Of a stretch of DNA of 34,741 nt, positions 7,984-18,500 are shown in pieces. The notes under the pieces were generated by a model. The model saw only the letters and a program-made list of their open reading frames with translations, did not search any database and was not told the origin of the DNA. The stretch is from the NCBI GenBank assembly GCA_003353825.1, contig PIVW01000006.1, forward strand, positions 1-34,741. The letters run 5' to 3'. The translations under genes and the position numbers were made by a program. The stretch comes from Chloroflexota bacterium. GTDB lineage: Bacteria; Chloroflexota; Anaerolineae; J102. Numbering within the stretch: position 1 is the stretch's first letter; each line of letters starts with the position of its first letter.

Positions 7984-8927
7984 CCCCTCGTTTCTCGATA
8001 GGCCCGGATATCCTGGGCATGATCCCAGGCATGGCGATAACAATCAGAAATGAGATTGCATAGAGGCCCTCTCCCTGACAGGGACCCACAGCTGCTGTGC
8101 GGATAGTTATTCCCACTCATCAGTAATGCTGGATCAGACTGCTCGATCCAATCGCAGGTTTTGCGGAAAACTGTGACAATACCATCGGCGATCGCGATCA
8201 TATCATTGCCCCGATAATAAGCATTTAAGTAAGGATTGAATTGGCCTAACTCGGGCAGATCGATGAACTCGACCCTAAGATCAGCCTCCTGCCAGCGCTT
8301 GACAACGGCCAACAGTTGTTGATTCCAGGCCCAGATATGTTCCATAAGCTGGTAGGTGTTCCACTCGCCATACCAGGCTTCACCCATCAACTCTTGCTCT
8401 GTCATTCCTGCAACGCTATCCATGACTTCATTGTAGACATCCAGCAACCATTGCCTTAGTCCTGCCTTGCCCAATCGTTTGTAGCTACCCAGATAGACAT
8501 CGATCGCCAACTGAGCGTCGCTATAGGCTGCATTCGTTTGATCGACCATGGCGGCGATGGTCACATGCTCCCGGCCACGCTTCAATTTCCGCTGCCACTG
8601 ATGATTATCTAGCATGCTAAGTTGGTCGTCAAGCTCGCTCGCCAGGGACACAGCAGCATCCAGCAGTGGTTCTGCAGCAGAGGGAATTTTGTCGAGGCCG
8701 CCAGTCAACGGGGGTTCACTCAACCCTACGGCTGCGGCCTGGCAATAACCGGCCAACTCGGTGTCTTCTTGCATACGCGCCAAGAGCAGATGCCTTGCGC
8801 ACAGCGCCTCTGCGTTTGGGGGGTTATCCCATTCGGCAGGCGCCAGCAAGGCCAGTCCCCGCCAGAACGGTATGCGGCGTTGGCGAAATTCATCAAGCAG
8901 ATCGATGTAACGCGGTCTCAGGGACAT
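7980..8927 (-). CDS. DinB/YfiT-like four-helix protein
   Basis: A 315-residue protein of two helical halves. The C-terminal half (about residues 150-310) reads as a DinB-like domain: LLDVYNEVMDSVAGMTEQEL, then WNTYQLMEHIWAWNQQLLAV with a His in helix 2, and YRHAWDHAQDI with two His near the end. This is the spacing of metal-binding His residues in DinB/DfsB-type hydrolases or thiol transferases. The N-terminal half may be a divergent copy. Substrate is unknown. ATG at 8927 is preferred over TTG at 8939; no strong ribosome site is visible. Its stop codon lies inside the overlapping stop of the convergent HEAT-like gene. Confidence 0.7.
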   Translation of the reverse strand: MSLRPRYIDLLDEFRQRRIPFWRGLALLAPAEWDNPPNAEALCARHLLLARMQEDTELAGYCQAAAVGLSEPPLTGGLDKIPSAAEPLLDAAVSLASELDDQLSMLDNHQWQRKLKRGREHVTIAAMVDQTNAAYSDAQLAIDVYLGSYKRLGKAGLRQWLLDVYNEVMDSVAGMTEQELMGEAWYGEWNTYQLMEHIWAWNQQLLAVVKRWQEADLRVEFIDLPELGQFNPYLNAYYRGNDMIAIADGIVTVFRKTCDWIEQSDPALLMSGNNYPHSSCGSLSGRGPLCNLISDCYRHAWDHAQDIRAYRETRG

Positions 8928-9383
8928 GGTCGTCGGCAAAGGATAAGGTTCGGTGGGCGCTAATTCCAGTCCATCGACGACTTTATGTCGATGTCTATCT
9001 CTTAGCTGGCAAGGCGAAGGGGTGGCAAGGTGGCGAGTTCAACATTGTCTGCAACCGCACTCGCACCTGCGACTTGCGACTTGCTACCTGCCCCAGCGGG
9101 GCTTGCCGAGGTTTGTTACCGCAGTATCAAGGGAGTATGATGTGATGTCAAGCGTATGGATCATAGCGGCAGTTTCAGAAATGAACCGAGTGCAACGCAC
9201 TCAGCGCTCTACAAGACACGTTTGATGAGTTCATATGCGTCGAATCGGCTAAACCTGAGTGCGTTGCACTCCATCCAGAAAACCGAATGTCGAGACCGTC
9301 TACCATCTTACGACATGCCACGGCTGCATGTGATAAACTCAGCCGAACGACCCCACAACTATTCTCTCTAACAGAGTTTTTCG
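8928..9383. other. gene-free stretch between DinB-like and HtrA genes
   Basis: About 450 bases without a convincing gene. It contains a low-complexity patch at 9005-9100 (GGCAAGG / GGTGGC repeats, then CCTGCGACTTGCGACTTGC) and the 17-bp inverted repeat at 9188-9271. Promoters for the two divergent flanking genes must lie here but I cannot place them. Confidence 0.4.
9188..9271. repeat. 17-bp perfect inverted repeat with self-palindromic arms
   Basis: GAGTGCAACGCACTCAG (9188-9204) and CTGAGTGCGTTGCACTC (9255-9271) are exact reverse complements 50 bases apart. Each arm is itself a hairpin, GAGTGC-AAC-GCACTC. This is the architecture of REP or MITE-like dispersed palindromes. Confidence 0.8.
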
Positions 9384-10607
9384 ATGCCTAACCAAAACAA
9401 TCGACTTCCCTGGCTCATTGCTGGAACAGTCTTCCTCGTTACCATGAGCTGTCTCTGCATTATCGCTCTGGCTGTCGCGGCCCCTCCCCTGTTTCTCGGC
9501 CCCGATACCATCACGACCTTTCAAGCGGAACCCACAGAAGAGATCCAAAAGATCGAAGCCGATTCCTTCGATCCCGTGCCCGTCACTCTCGGCCAAGATC
9601 TTGAAACTCAGATATATATCAATGTCTACGAACGGGTCAACCCCAGCGTTGTCGCCATTCGTGTCATCGACGAAGAGGTGGTAGAAGATGAGGACAGCGA
9701 TATCCGCCCCTTCTTCTTCAACATCGGTGAGGGCTCTGGCTTTGTGATCGATAGCGACGGCCATATCGTTACCAACCGGCATGTCGTACAGGGCGCACAA
9801 AGCCTCGTCGTACAATTCTATGACGGCATTCTTGCACCGGCTGAGATCATCGGCTCTGATCGAGATACCGACCTGGCCGTGATCAAAGTCGATCCTCGAG
9901 GCCTGGATTTGCGCCCTGTCAGCTTTGGCAACATCGGCGAACTGCGCGTGGGTGATCGTGTGATCGTGATCGGCAATCCCTTTGGCAATGCCAATACACT
10001 CACCACCGGCATCGTCTCGGCGTTGGGGCGACAGATCAACCTGTTCGACACAGTTTTCCAACTTCCCGAAGTCATCCAGACGGATGCTGCGATCAACCCG
10101 GGCAATAGTGGGGGCCCCATCCTCAATGCCAAGGGCGAGGTCATCGGCGTCGCCTTTATGCTGCAATCCGAGACCCGCGCCAATTCCGGTATTGGTTTTG
10201 GCATCCCCGTCTATTTTGTAGATCGGGTATCCGCAGCGATTATCGAGGATGGCGAATATCACCATGCCTATCTGGGCATTCGTGGTAACGGTCTTTCACC
10301 CTTTGAGATACAGGCCCTGGGCTTGGATGTGGATTCCGGCGTTCTTGTGGCCGAGGTCTTACAAGATACCCCTGCTGCCAAGGCGGGCTTACGTGGCGGC
10401 ACAGACGCTCGCAGCGTAGGAGGCGTCCAGTTCCTGATCGGCGGCGACATCATTGTCGGCATCGATGGCCAGCCCATCAAGATCTTCAACGACCTCTTGG
10501 CCTATCTCGGCCGCCATACCGGTCCCGGTGATACGGTGATCCTGACCATTGTACGAGACGGCGAAACGTTAGACATCAGCGTTACACTCGAACCCCGGCC
10601 TGAATAG
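9384..10607 (+). CDS. HtrA/DegP-like S1C serine protease with PDZ domain
   Basis: Membrane-anchored or secreted quality-control protease, 407 residues. A hydrophobic segment at residues 9-38 acts as signal anchor. It is followed by an acidic linker (about 45-110). The trypsin-like domain carries the triad: His133 in IVTNRHVV, Asp163 in DTDLAVIKV and Ser242 in NPGNSGGP. A PDZ domain follows from about residue 290 (YLGIRGNGLSPFEI, then VLVAEVLQDTPAAKAGL). Length and order match one-PDZ HtrA proteins. It probably degrades or refolds damaged exported proteins. It stands alone on the plus strand, so no operon partner is visible. Confidence 0.93.
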   Translation: MPNQNNRLPWLIAGTVFLVTMSCLCIIALAVAAPPLFLGPDTITTFQAEPTEEIQKIEADSFDPVPVTLGQDLETQIYINVYERVNPSVVAIRVIDEEVVEDEDSDIRPFFFNIGEGSGFVIDSDGHIVTNRHVVQGAQSLVVQFYDGILAPAEIIGSDRDTDLAVIKVDPRGLDLRPVSFGNIGELRVGDRVIVIGNPFGNANTLTTGIVSALGRQINLFDTVFQLPEVIQTDAAINPGNSGGPILNAKGEVIGVAFMLQSETRANSGIGFGIPVYFVDRVSAAIIEDGEYHHAYLGIRGNGLSPFEIQALGLDVDSGVLVAEVLQDTPAAKAGLRGGTDARSVGGVQFLIGGDIIVGIDGQPIKIFNDLLAYLGRHTGPGDTVILTIVRDGETLDISVTLEPRPE

Positions 10608-10804
10608 CGTCATGTGCCATGATATAAAGGTTACTCTGCAAACTACGCGTTGCCTCCGTTAATTGTCCAGGTCGAGCAGGCTCGGCTTTGGTTTCGTGTA
10701 GGCCGGTAAACCAGTACACCGGAAAACCTGGCCGACTCCGGCAGGCGACGTTTGTCCCGGTCTACCGATTCATAGGTTTCCCGGCGAACCCAACTAAGAC
10801 GTTA

Positions 10805-12078
10805 TCACGAACCCGACTCGGCGACACCAATTGCTCCTTGTTCAAATGCCGGTTGGGACAAGCTACCACCACAATTGAGCTCAAAAGAAGTGGTCTCGGC
10901 TTGATACTGTTCCAGCGCCTGTTGGCGAGCGGCTTCACTTATGGCGACGGCATCCTTCAATTCCTCGATCACACCGGGATAACCCCAATAGCGCGGCAAG
11001 GTCATAATCGGATCGCCGATATCCCGTTCCTCTTTGCCTTGAGGGATCCAATTATACATGATGGGCCCGCGGGGATAGATGGTGAAGGCAAGCCGATAGT
11101 CCGCTTCGCGGGCGATTTCCACGGTTTTTTTAGTAAACAACCCCCCAGCCAGATGAAGGCGGTGGGTCGATAGCCAAAATGCTCATCGTGGATGGGGATA
11201 GGGCCAAAGAGTTCGCTCCGGATCTTTTTCTCTGGAGTGCGAGTGGTCATATAGCGGTGGCGCAGGCCATGCGACTGCGCATCGACCAGACCGGTTTCAT
11301 GCCAGCCTTCGACGCGCTCCCATAAGCCGGGACGATTGTCCGTATCTGAGATATTCCAGGCCATGGTATAAGTCCAGCCGTTACGCCTGGCGGTAGGCAG
11401 CATGTAATCCTCTGCCGAACCCAAGCGCCGGTCATCCAGTATCAACATCAGAGAACGTTCAGGGATGCGAGCGTTGTGCTCCAAGAAACTGGCAACCTCT
11501 GCCGCTGTTACCGTTTCAAAACCCAATCGCTTCGCTTCATTGATCGTGCGGTAAAAATAGCTGGAGGGTGTCCAGGTGCTTGCCCTGGTGCGATTGGTCG
11601 GTGAGATGGCATGGTACATGATAGGCGCTACAAATGTGCCGGGCGCACTTTTTGCCGGATCCCACTTGTCACGCAGATACTCGCATGTATCTTCGACATA
11701 AGTTACGGGGCGGATACCACGATATAGCTCTGAGGTTTGAAAGACTGCGGGGGATTGGCTGCCGCTTACTGCCAGGTTTGTCGGCGGCACTGGTTTCGCA
11801 GAAGTTGCTGGTGCTGTGTTTGTAGGAGTGGCAGGAGCTACCGTGGGCGTTATGGTCGACATGAAGGCTGGTCGAGGAACACGTATCACGATGGGGGTAC
11901 GCGTCGCTTCCATTACAGAGACTATGTCTGATCCGATCTGCTCGGTTTCGGCAGAACCGCCCAGACATGCGCTAATCAGAAAAAACGGCAGGAATAGTAT
12001 CCATTTTCGCGAGATAGTAATGAAATGCACTATGCAAGCCAAGGGTGTTTTCATAAATGTGCGACGCCTCAAGCCCAT
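10805..12078 (-). pseudogene. Lipoprotein polysaccharide deacetylase with frameshift
   Basis: NodB-type polysaccharide deacetylase split by one frameshift. The 5' part (from ATG 12078, GAGGTGA ribosome site) has a lipoprotein signal ending in lipobox ISAC, then a Thr/Pro-rich linker. The catalytic domain follows with APIMYHAIS, MLILDD (metal/base Asp pair) and QSHGLRHRYM (His-x4-His). After TAFIW the frame should continue as GGLFTKKTVEIAREADYRLA, which is found in the next frame and runs to 10805. The shift lies at a run of six C's at 11141-11146 and is repaired by one extra base. The start is 8 bases after the radical SAM gene's stop, so they form an operon. It could be a real lesion, phase variation or a sequencing error. 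Confidence 0.8.
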
Positions 12079-12086
12079 ATTTCACC

Positions 12087-13310
12087 TCAATAGACAAAAT
12101 CGTGCAAGTTGTATGGAACTCGCTTGGGCCCCAAAGGGGGGGGGAGTAACTCAAGTGCTTGTTTGATCGCCGTCAGCTGCCGATCGATGAGCGCCTGAGT
12201 CGGTGGCTGAATACCCTGCGCTTTTGCCTGAGCCAGGTATGGAGCATTTGCATCAGGCTGAAAGGGACTGAAGTATATGATATCGTCGCTATCGAGGGGC
12301 ATGGCATTGAGTGCGGCTGCCGTATCGCGGCAATGGGCCTGGTGAAAGCGTTCGCCACCGATACCCGTTAACACAATCACCCCGATCTGTAACTCTGCCT
12401 GTTTCATGCGTTTGACTGCGTCCAGCATGGCGGCGGCGGTGCTTGGTTTCTGTAGCCAGGCCAGCAGGTCTTCATGGCCGCTTTCAAGCCCGATGTAGAC
12501 ACGCCTCAGTCCCCGCCGGCGCAGGTCTCGGAATTGCTCGACACACTTGCGTTCGGCGCTGAGGCCATCTACGAACGCATAGACCCCCGTGATGGCATCA
12601 GCGTGCGAACGGAGCCACGAGCGCTGCTGATTGGCAGGTAGCTCGCCGGGCATGATGGCAAAAGCCTTAGTGATTTCGTCGAATAATGGCAAAAGCCGCC
12701 CCTGTGGGATCACAAGAGCGTTGGCATCAGCCAAGAAAACACTGCGCCGCAACTGTAGACCCTCGCCAAAGAAATCCTTGACTTGCTCGATATGCAAGGC
12801 GAATTCGGATACCGGTTTGATACGAAAATGACGATCTCTGTAAAGAGCGCAAAATGTGCAAGTGTTGAAAGAACAGCCTTCGGTTGCTTGTAGAACCAGG
12901 GCCTGGTATTGGTCCGGTGGCAAGATCGACACGGGACGATAGACGCGCGCAAACTTCTCGGCAGCGGCCACACGATCAAATGATAGCGCACGTCGTACGA
13001 TAAGTTCGATAGGGCGTGGAAGGGGGGCATCGTCGATACGGCGTAGATCGTCCACCAAGGCATTAAAAGCTCTATCGATTTCATCCTGATCAAGCCAGGC
13101 GCGTTGGCGAGGTCCGTTTCCCTGCCGCCAACGTGCCAGAACCCTACCATCCAGTCCCCACCGTAGATGTCGTCCCCGACGAAACGTGCCCAGCGGACGC
13201 CCGCTGAGATCCAGTGTGTACACCAGATCTGGGCCGAAGCTTAGAGTCAACGCCTCGCTGAGGCGTATATGCGCCTCCCTGTCATCGCACAAAGAAAGAT
13301 CGAATTGCAT
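12087..13310 (-). CDS. Radical SAM protein of unknown substrate
   Basis: A 407-residue radical SAM enzyme. The 4Fe-4S site is GCSFNTCTFCALYRD, a Cys-x4-Cys-x2-Cys variant seen in a subgroup of the superfamily. Downstream features fit the barrel: FLADANALVIP, GVYAFVDGLSAER, RRVYIGLESGHEDLLAWLQK and GVIVLTGIGGE. The N-terminal 130 residues form an extra domain (LDLSGRPLGTFRRGRHLRWG) that I do not recognise. The deacetylase gene follows after 8 bases, suggesting co-transcription. A run of nine G's at 12136-12144 encodes Pro-Pro-Pro near the C-terminus. Substrate cannot be inferred. Confidence 0.85.
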   Translation of the reverse strand: MQFDLSLCDDREAHIRLSEALTLSFGPDLVYTLDLSGRPLGTFRRGRHLRWGLDGRVLARWRQGNGPRQRAWLDQDEIDRAFNALVDDLRRIDDAPLPRPIELIVRRALSFDRVAAAEKFARVYRPVSILPPDQYQALVLQATEGCSFNTCTFCALYRDRHFRIKPVSEFALHIEQVKDFFGEGLQLRRSVFLADANALVIPQGRLLPLFDEITKAFAIMPGELPANQQRSWLRSHADAITGVYAFVDGLSAERKCVEQFRDLRRRGLRRVYIGLESGHEDLLAWLQKPSTAAAMLDAVKRMKQAELQIGVIVLTGIGGERFHQAHCRDTAAALNAMPLDSDDIIYFSPFQPDANAPYLAQAKAQGIQPPTQALIDRQLTAIKQALELLPPPLGPKRVPYNLHDFVY

Positions 13311-13364
13311 TACTCAGACGCACACAGAACAAACATCTACGAACGGATTTATGGCGACGAGATC

Positions 13365-13430
13365 GTTCGTAGTAAGTGCTTTAGCGCTTTCTCTTGGTGA
13401 TGACGGGCGCTAAAGCGCCTACTGCGAACC
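13365..13430. repeat. Dispersed intergenic palindrome (GCGCTTTAGCGC family), copy 1
   Basis: The arm GTTCGTAGTAAGTGCTTTAG and the inverse of its right arm, ending CCTACTGCGAACC, pair over about 23 bases with few mismatches. Both arms contain the short palindrome GCGCTTTAGCGC or a near match. It lies between the radical SAM and PEP-CTERM genes. A second copy is at 18942-19006. Confidence 0.8.
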
Positions 13431-13468
13431 GTTAAGGCGATAAAATCGGATAGGTTATCGCAAGAGAT

Positions 13469-14513
13469 TTAGCGCACCTGCTGCCGGCGTTGCCACGCCC
13501 AAGCCGCCAGCCCCGCCAGGCCGGTGCCCAAAAGCAAGATCGTGCCTGGTTCAGGTATTTCCGGGGGTGGGCAGGCATCGACGTTGATTCGCACGATGTT
13601 GGATTCGCGTGGATTCCCTTCGAAGAAATCTAGTACAGCGCTGTTCAAAAAGTTGGTCGGGGCGGTACCGCAGAGGGCGTTGCCATCGACAACGTCGGCA
13701 CGAATGGTGATGGTGCTGCTTTCGCCCGGATCAAACATGCCTAATTCGACGGTAACTGTATGGGTGTTCGGATTATAGCGTGCAACACCTTGAGTAGCTG
13801 ACACCGACACATTTTCTACAAGCTCGCTGAGTACATCGGTGACAACCATTTGTGATGCCGGAGCGTTGCCGATATTGGCGATTTCCAAGCTAAATACCAG
13901 TGCCTCTCCGGGCATAACATCTGTGTTTTATCACTTGACTTAATGATGCTGGGATCGACAACAGCACTGAGAATGAGTTCATGTTCTGCCGTCACTGTCT
14001 ATGCATTGCTGGCGTTGAGAATAGCGCGATTGAGCAAGATGAATTCGGCCCAAAGGCGATAGGGTATGACATCCGTGCCATTCGCCACTACGCCCGGCGC
14101 TGCGGTGCTGCGGTGCTGACCACTACATCGAAGCCCACACATTTTTCATTGCTTGGCCCTAAATCTCCAAGCGCCCAAGTGATGCGATGGTTGTAAGCCG
14201 TATAAACACCATCGTCTGTGATGGATCCCTGTATGTAGTCGATATTTCGCGGTAATTCATCGTAGAGGATGGCGTCAGTCGCGCCGGCATTGCCCGTATT
14301 CTGATAACACAGCTCGTAGCGGTAGGAATCACCCACCCTAACAGGTCCGCTTGTACTGGCAGATTTTGACAGGCGTAGCAGTGGCTCGTTTCCAGCTTGG
14401 GCGTGGATAGCACTGGCGTCCAGGCTGCCGCCTACCATTATGAGCATCATCAACAATAGGGTAAAGGTAAATGCCCGCTCTGCGTTTCTACATTTTTGCG
14501 TTCTATACGCCAT
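13469..14513 (-). pseudogene. DUF11-repeat surface protein with PEP-CTERM sorting signal, disrupted
   Basis: Secreted protein with signal peptide (FTFTLLLMMLIMVGGSL, from ATG 14513 with AGGAG upstream) and two DUF11-like beta domains. It ends in a PEP-CTERM tail: PEPGTILLLGTGLAGLAAWA followed by WQRRQQVR, that is Pro-Glu-Pro, hydrophobic helix, Arg cluster. Three lesions break it: a perfect 8-bp tandem duplication TGCGGTGC at 14101-14116, a TAG stop at 13999-14001, and a 2-bp duplication (TGTG) at 13922-13925. Undoing the duplications joins STAAP to GVVANGT and SSDKT to DVMPGEA exactly as expected. An intact product would be anchored by an exosortase; one is encoded 10 kb away at 24527-25360. 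Confidence 0.85.
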
Positions 14514-14614
14514 CGCCTTATCTCCTACGAGGTTTGGACTGGAATCAAGCGGATTATAGAAGTGGCAACAAGCCTCTGTCAAAGCGCTTCCGAACAAGCG
14601 TTGAACATGTGATT

Positions 14615-15553
14615 TTATGAGTCGTCAGGCTTGAAAACAGCCGCCAGCATGGCACTGGGATCTGTTGGCAATTCATCAACCTGACATCCGGCTGATTCCA
14701 AAAGTGTGATCGTTCCCTCGACATGTTCTCCCACCAGGGTCACGCGCGTGGCCGTAACGGCATCTGTCGTGTGAAAACCAAAGGCCAGGTTATTGTCGGC
14801 AATGGCACCTGCCAGGATCGAAAGATAAAGCTGGGTCGATGCCGCACCCGCCTGAGCAAAGAGAAGATAATGACTGAGCGGCTTGGTATCCGAAGCCAGA
14901 GGAGGGAAATCGATTACTAATGAAGTGATCCCGTCCACTTCTACCGGCCCCACTATCCGTCCATCATCCTCATCGGTGATGGTGTAGCGTCCGGCCGGTA
15001 AGGCCTCGAATTTGAAAGACTCATCCACCGTTACGATAGTGAAACGTTCATTGCCATCGCCATCTTCTAGAAGCAGCCTGTGGTTGGCGCCATTGGGCAC
15101 CTTGCCGCTGATACTGCTGTCACCGACCGGGCCCGGCGCGATTGCTATCGATTGTTGGAATGTGATGGCAAAAGAGTGGTGGAATAACGTATTGCCGCTA
15201 TCTTCATCATCATGATCGGTCCTCAGATTCTCCACGCGATCAGAGACTGTATTTTCGATCTCGGCGTTACAGACCTGCCATTTCCACATGGGGAAATTCG
15301 CCCCCGGCTCCGGCGGTTGCTTCTCGATGACAATGGTTTCATCACCACCTTCCCAGGTTATCGATACATGGGTCCCCAATAAACGCTCTCCGTATTCGTC
15401 AAGGGCATCCACATAGATATGGTGCTTGCCATTGTTTTCACTTGGCGCCAGATGATGGACGCGTACGATTTTCCAGTATAGAGCACCCGGCGTGACGTTG
15501 GCTTCGACAATCCGGACACCATAGGCAGTCGCATCATTGATAGGATCGGGCAT
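14615..15553 (-). CDS. Regulatory-like-repeat protein, paralogue of the C-terminus of the next gene
   Basis: A 312-residue beta-rich protein without signal peptide or membrane segment. Residues 1-125 resemble an immunoglobulin-like domain (HIYVDALDEYGERLLGTHVS). Residues about 150-220 look like a carboxypeptidase-regulatory-like fold (ISGKVPNGANHRLLLEDGDG). From residue 224 (KPLSHYLLF) to the end there is a domain shared with the upstream gene: both contain KPL-x-HY, AT-x-VTL-x-G and LESA-x-C-x-V in the same order. ATG at 15553 has GAGGT six bases upstream. It starts 45 bases after the large gene, so the two are an operon. Function unknown; a carbohydrate- or wall-binding role is inference only. 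Confidence 0.75.
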   Translation of the reverse strand: MPDPINDATAYGVRIVEANVTPGALYWKIVRVHHLAPSENNGKHHIYVDALDEYGERLLGTHVSITWEGGDETIVIEKQPPEPGANFPMWKWQVCNAEIENTVSDRVENLRTDHDDEDSGNTLFHHSFAITFQQSIAIAPGPVGDSSISGKVPNGANHRLLLEDGDGNERFTIVTVDESFKFEALPAGRYTITDEDDGRIVGPVEVDGITSLVIDFPPLASDTKPLSHYLLFAQAGAASTQLYLSILAGAIADNNLAFGFHTTDAVTATRVTLVGEHVEGTITLLESAGCQVDELPTDPSAMLAAVFKPDDS

Positions 15554-15598
15554 TGAGAACCTCGTTATCAGAAAGGAAGTGTCAGAAAAATTCTGGTT

Positions 15599-18500
15599 TC
15601 AGTCGGGCGGCGTTGCAGCAGGTGAGGGAGGGCTGGCCAGTTTCCAGGCCAATGATAACAGATCTGAGCGACGGTCGATGACCTCGCATTCAGCGCTTTC
15701 GAGATTCGAAACCAGGCTCTCATCCTCGGCATCACCCAGGAGCGTGACGGTGGTGGCGCGGCGGGCTTCATTGCTATCGAAACCTGCTACACCTGGCGCT
15801 TGTGTCGGCAACCAGGGGGCAATCAAGCGGACGAGGGTGGCGCCCAACGCAGGATCGGCAGTGCCCAGTAGGTAGTAGTGCACCAAGGGCTTGTGCAATG
15901 ACATGGCCGGCGCGTACATCATATCTACAGTGATCGAATTTATACCATCCAATGAAATATCCCCCGCCAAGACCCTGCCTTCGACTGCCAAATCGTAGTG
16001 ACCGACGCCCAGCCCAGCAAACGAGACCCGACCTTCGACATCGGACACGGCCACAGCCATTTGTTGCTGCTCATATTGTAAGACGACCAAAATGCCAGGT
16101 AACGCCTGATTGCTGGCATCGTGGACAAAGCCCGTTAAGGTACTGTCACCTGTTGGCGGCATCAGCCCTACCTGCAATAGAGGCGCCTGCAAAACACTCT
16201 GACCATCACTGGAGAGACACCCTATGATCGCATCGTCGAGCTCGACCCGATATATGCCCGGTGGCAGATTGGTGAAACGATAGTGATCTTCGGAACTCAA
16301 CTGAGCCCGCCGTGTGAAACCATATGATTCTGAGATAAGCTGGACGGTGCGTCGTTGGCCGGCGTTCACTACCGGACCAATGATGCCCCCCAGTAGCGAG
16401 AAATTGATCTCTACCTGGTTTCTACCATCCAAAACGATTTCGGAGCGGATGATACCGATACCTGCCAGTTCAAAATCATAGACGCCCGAGGGTAAATCGT
16501 TAATTTTGAAACGGCGACTCGTGTCCAATGTTGTATCGATATTTACCCCTTCGTTAGACCACAGGCGCAACCCCTGTCCCATGCGGCCTCCGGGAATACT
16601 GCCCATCACGACACTTTCGTTGGGTAAGCCGGGTTCTGCAGGACGTAGCTGGAAGTTGATCTCATAAGTGATTGGATCATCCTCCCGTCCAGGCACATCC
16701 GCTGTTAGCAAATCCTCGGCTATATCACTTTCGTAGTCGCCCTGCACCACAATTACCAGGAAGTCGCCGGCTGAATGCAAGAATTCGTAATAGCCATCTG
16801 CATTGGGTTTGGTGCCATCACGTCCAGTACGAATAGAGGGGAAATTCTGCCCTGGTTCAGCATCACGCCAGCGCATTTCCAATTCGACGTCCTTGATACC
16901 CTTGCCATCCTCATCAACCACCCAACCGTAAAATAGCGAGCGATTGCCCGTCTCTTCTGCGGACAACAGACGTTTTTCGGTAAGTGCATAGTGCAATTCG
17001 GTGGTTGTCGGCATGGTAATGACAACGATCTCTTCGGGATAGTCCACCTCGACCAGCGCTGTGGCACTGCCACCGGGCACGGCTACAACATAGTCGCCGG
17101 CCACACCAGGATAAAAAGAAAAAGCCCCTGTTCCATCAGTAGTGTCGACAGCATGAACGATACCATTGCGTCTGAGTTCCACGCGGATGTCGGGGCGAGG
17201 GCTGCCGGCCGTATCTTCCAATGTCCCCACAATACTGAAAGCGCCGACAGGGTGCATCCCTTTGACATCGATGGTATCGACATCTCCCGGTGTCAAGGTA
17301 ATGGTACGGGCGACAGGGCCGACCCATGCCACATACAGGTCGTAGCTGCCCTCAGGAGCGTTGAGCTGATACCTACCCTCTGCGTCACTCAACCCGCTGG
17401 CGATGATCTCCTCTCCTGCGCGTAGCGAGATCGGGATGCCCCCAAGAGGTTTGCCATCCCGATCACTGACAGTTCCAACCACGCGACTGGGCTCGCCTTC
17501 AGGCTCTCGTATTTCGTGTCTCACCTTGGCAGGTGTATCCTTCAACATCTGAATAATCGGCAATTCACCACTTAAGCCGAATTGCTCATTCCAGGCGCTG
17601 CAATACCAGGACATCTGATCCCAGGTCGGGCTGAAATCCCCTAATGGCCGCGATGCCAGTAACCAGGTGCAGCAAGAGAAGTACCATTCTGGCGCTTCAT
17701 CTTGCATAAACCGGAAGATCTCCATTTGCCACTCCGCATGTGTGGTGGGATTCATTTTGGCATAACGGAGATCATCCCCCCATCCCACCACCGGCCCTCC
17801 TTCGGTGCTAATGATAGGCACATAGAATCCTAAAGCATCGTAAACCAGTTGCCCCCGGATTTCCCAAGCACGAAAACAGTTGTGATCGTCATGGATGGTA
17901 TCGCCGCTGTTCATATCGCGCAGGCGGCGTTCGTTGATCTTCTCGATCGCGCGCCCGTCCCAGCCCCATCGTTGGTATTTATCGTAATCTGCCGCATCAA
18001 TCCCTTCGGCTTCAGCCTCTTCTTTGGATAGATGGCTATACTGCCAGCGCTGATAGCGGTCGTACTCTTCCTGCGTAAGGGCTTGTCCCTGCTGATTGAC
18101 GGCATCGTCGGGATAATCTAGCGGGTGGTTGAGGGTGTAGTTGTGAATGGCCGACCAGGAACCATTTTCAAAAAGATCTTTGCGACCGCGATCGACCACC
18201 ATTTTCAAGGGATTGCGGCTGCTTCCCGGGCCCATAGCCGGCAGTGCTGGAAGCCCCCCCTCATTCAGCACGATATCGGCATCGTAGATAAAATTGTCTA
18301 CGACGATATCGAGCCAGTCCTTAGGTTTGTGCCCACCCTGCCATTCTGCAGGGAGATCCGGCTCGTTGTTCGTTTCGATATAATGCACGCCGTTGCGTGC
18401 CAGACGTCGAACCGCATCGATCTCCCGACCGCCGATGCGGTCAGGATTGGGCCTGTCTCGATAAAGCCGCACCACCGGCATGATGCCATGGTCGATCATT

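Noticed and set aside
9000..9100. Repeated GGTGGC/GCGACTTGC patch as a CRISPR or coding region
   Set aside because: Units are irregular and too short, with no spacers; only low-complexity sequence.
10608..10804. CCGGTAAACC/ACCGG-rich stretch as a regulatory or mobile element
   Set aside because: Short imperfect repeats only, with no clean inverted ends; left as unexplained intergenic DNA.
12136..12144. Run of nine G's as a possible frameshift in the radical SAM gene
   Set aside because: The frame passes through it as Pro-Pro-Pro and ends normally 50 bases later; no second frame with homology appears.
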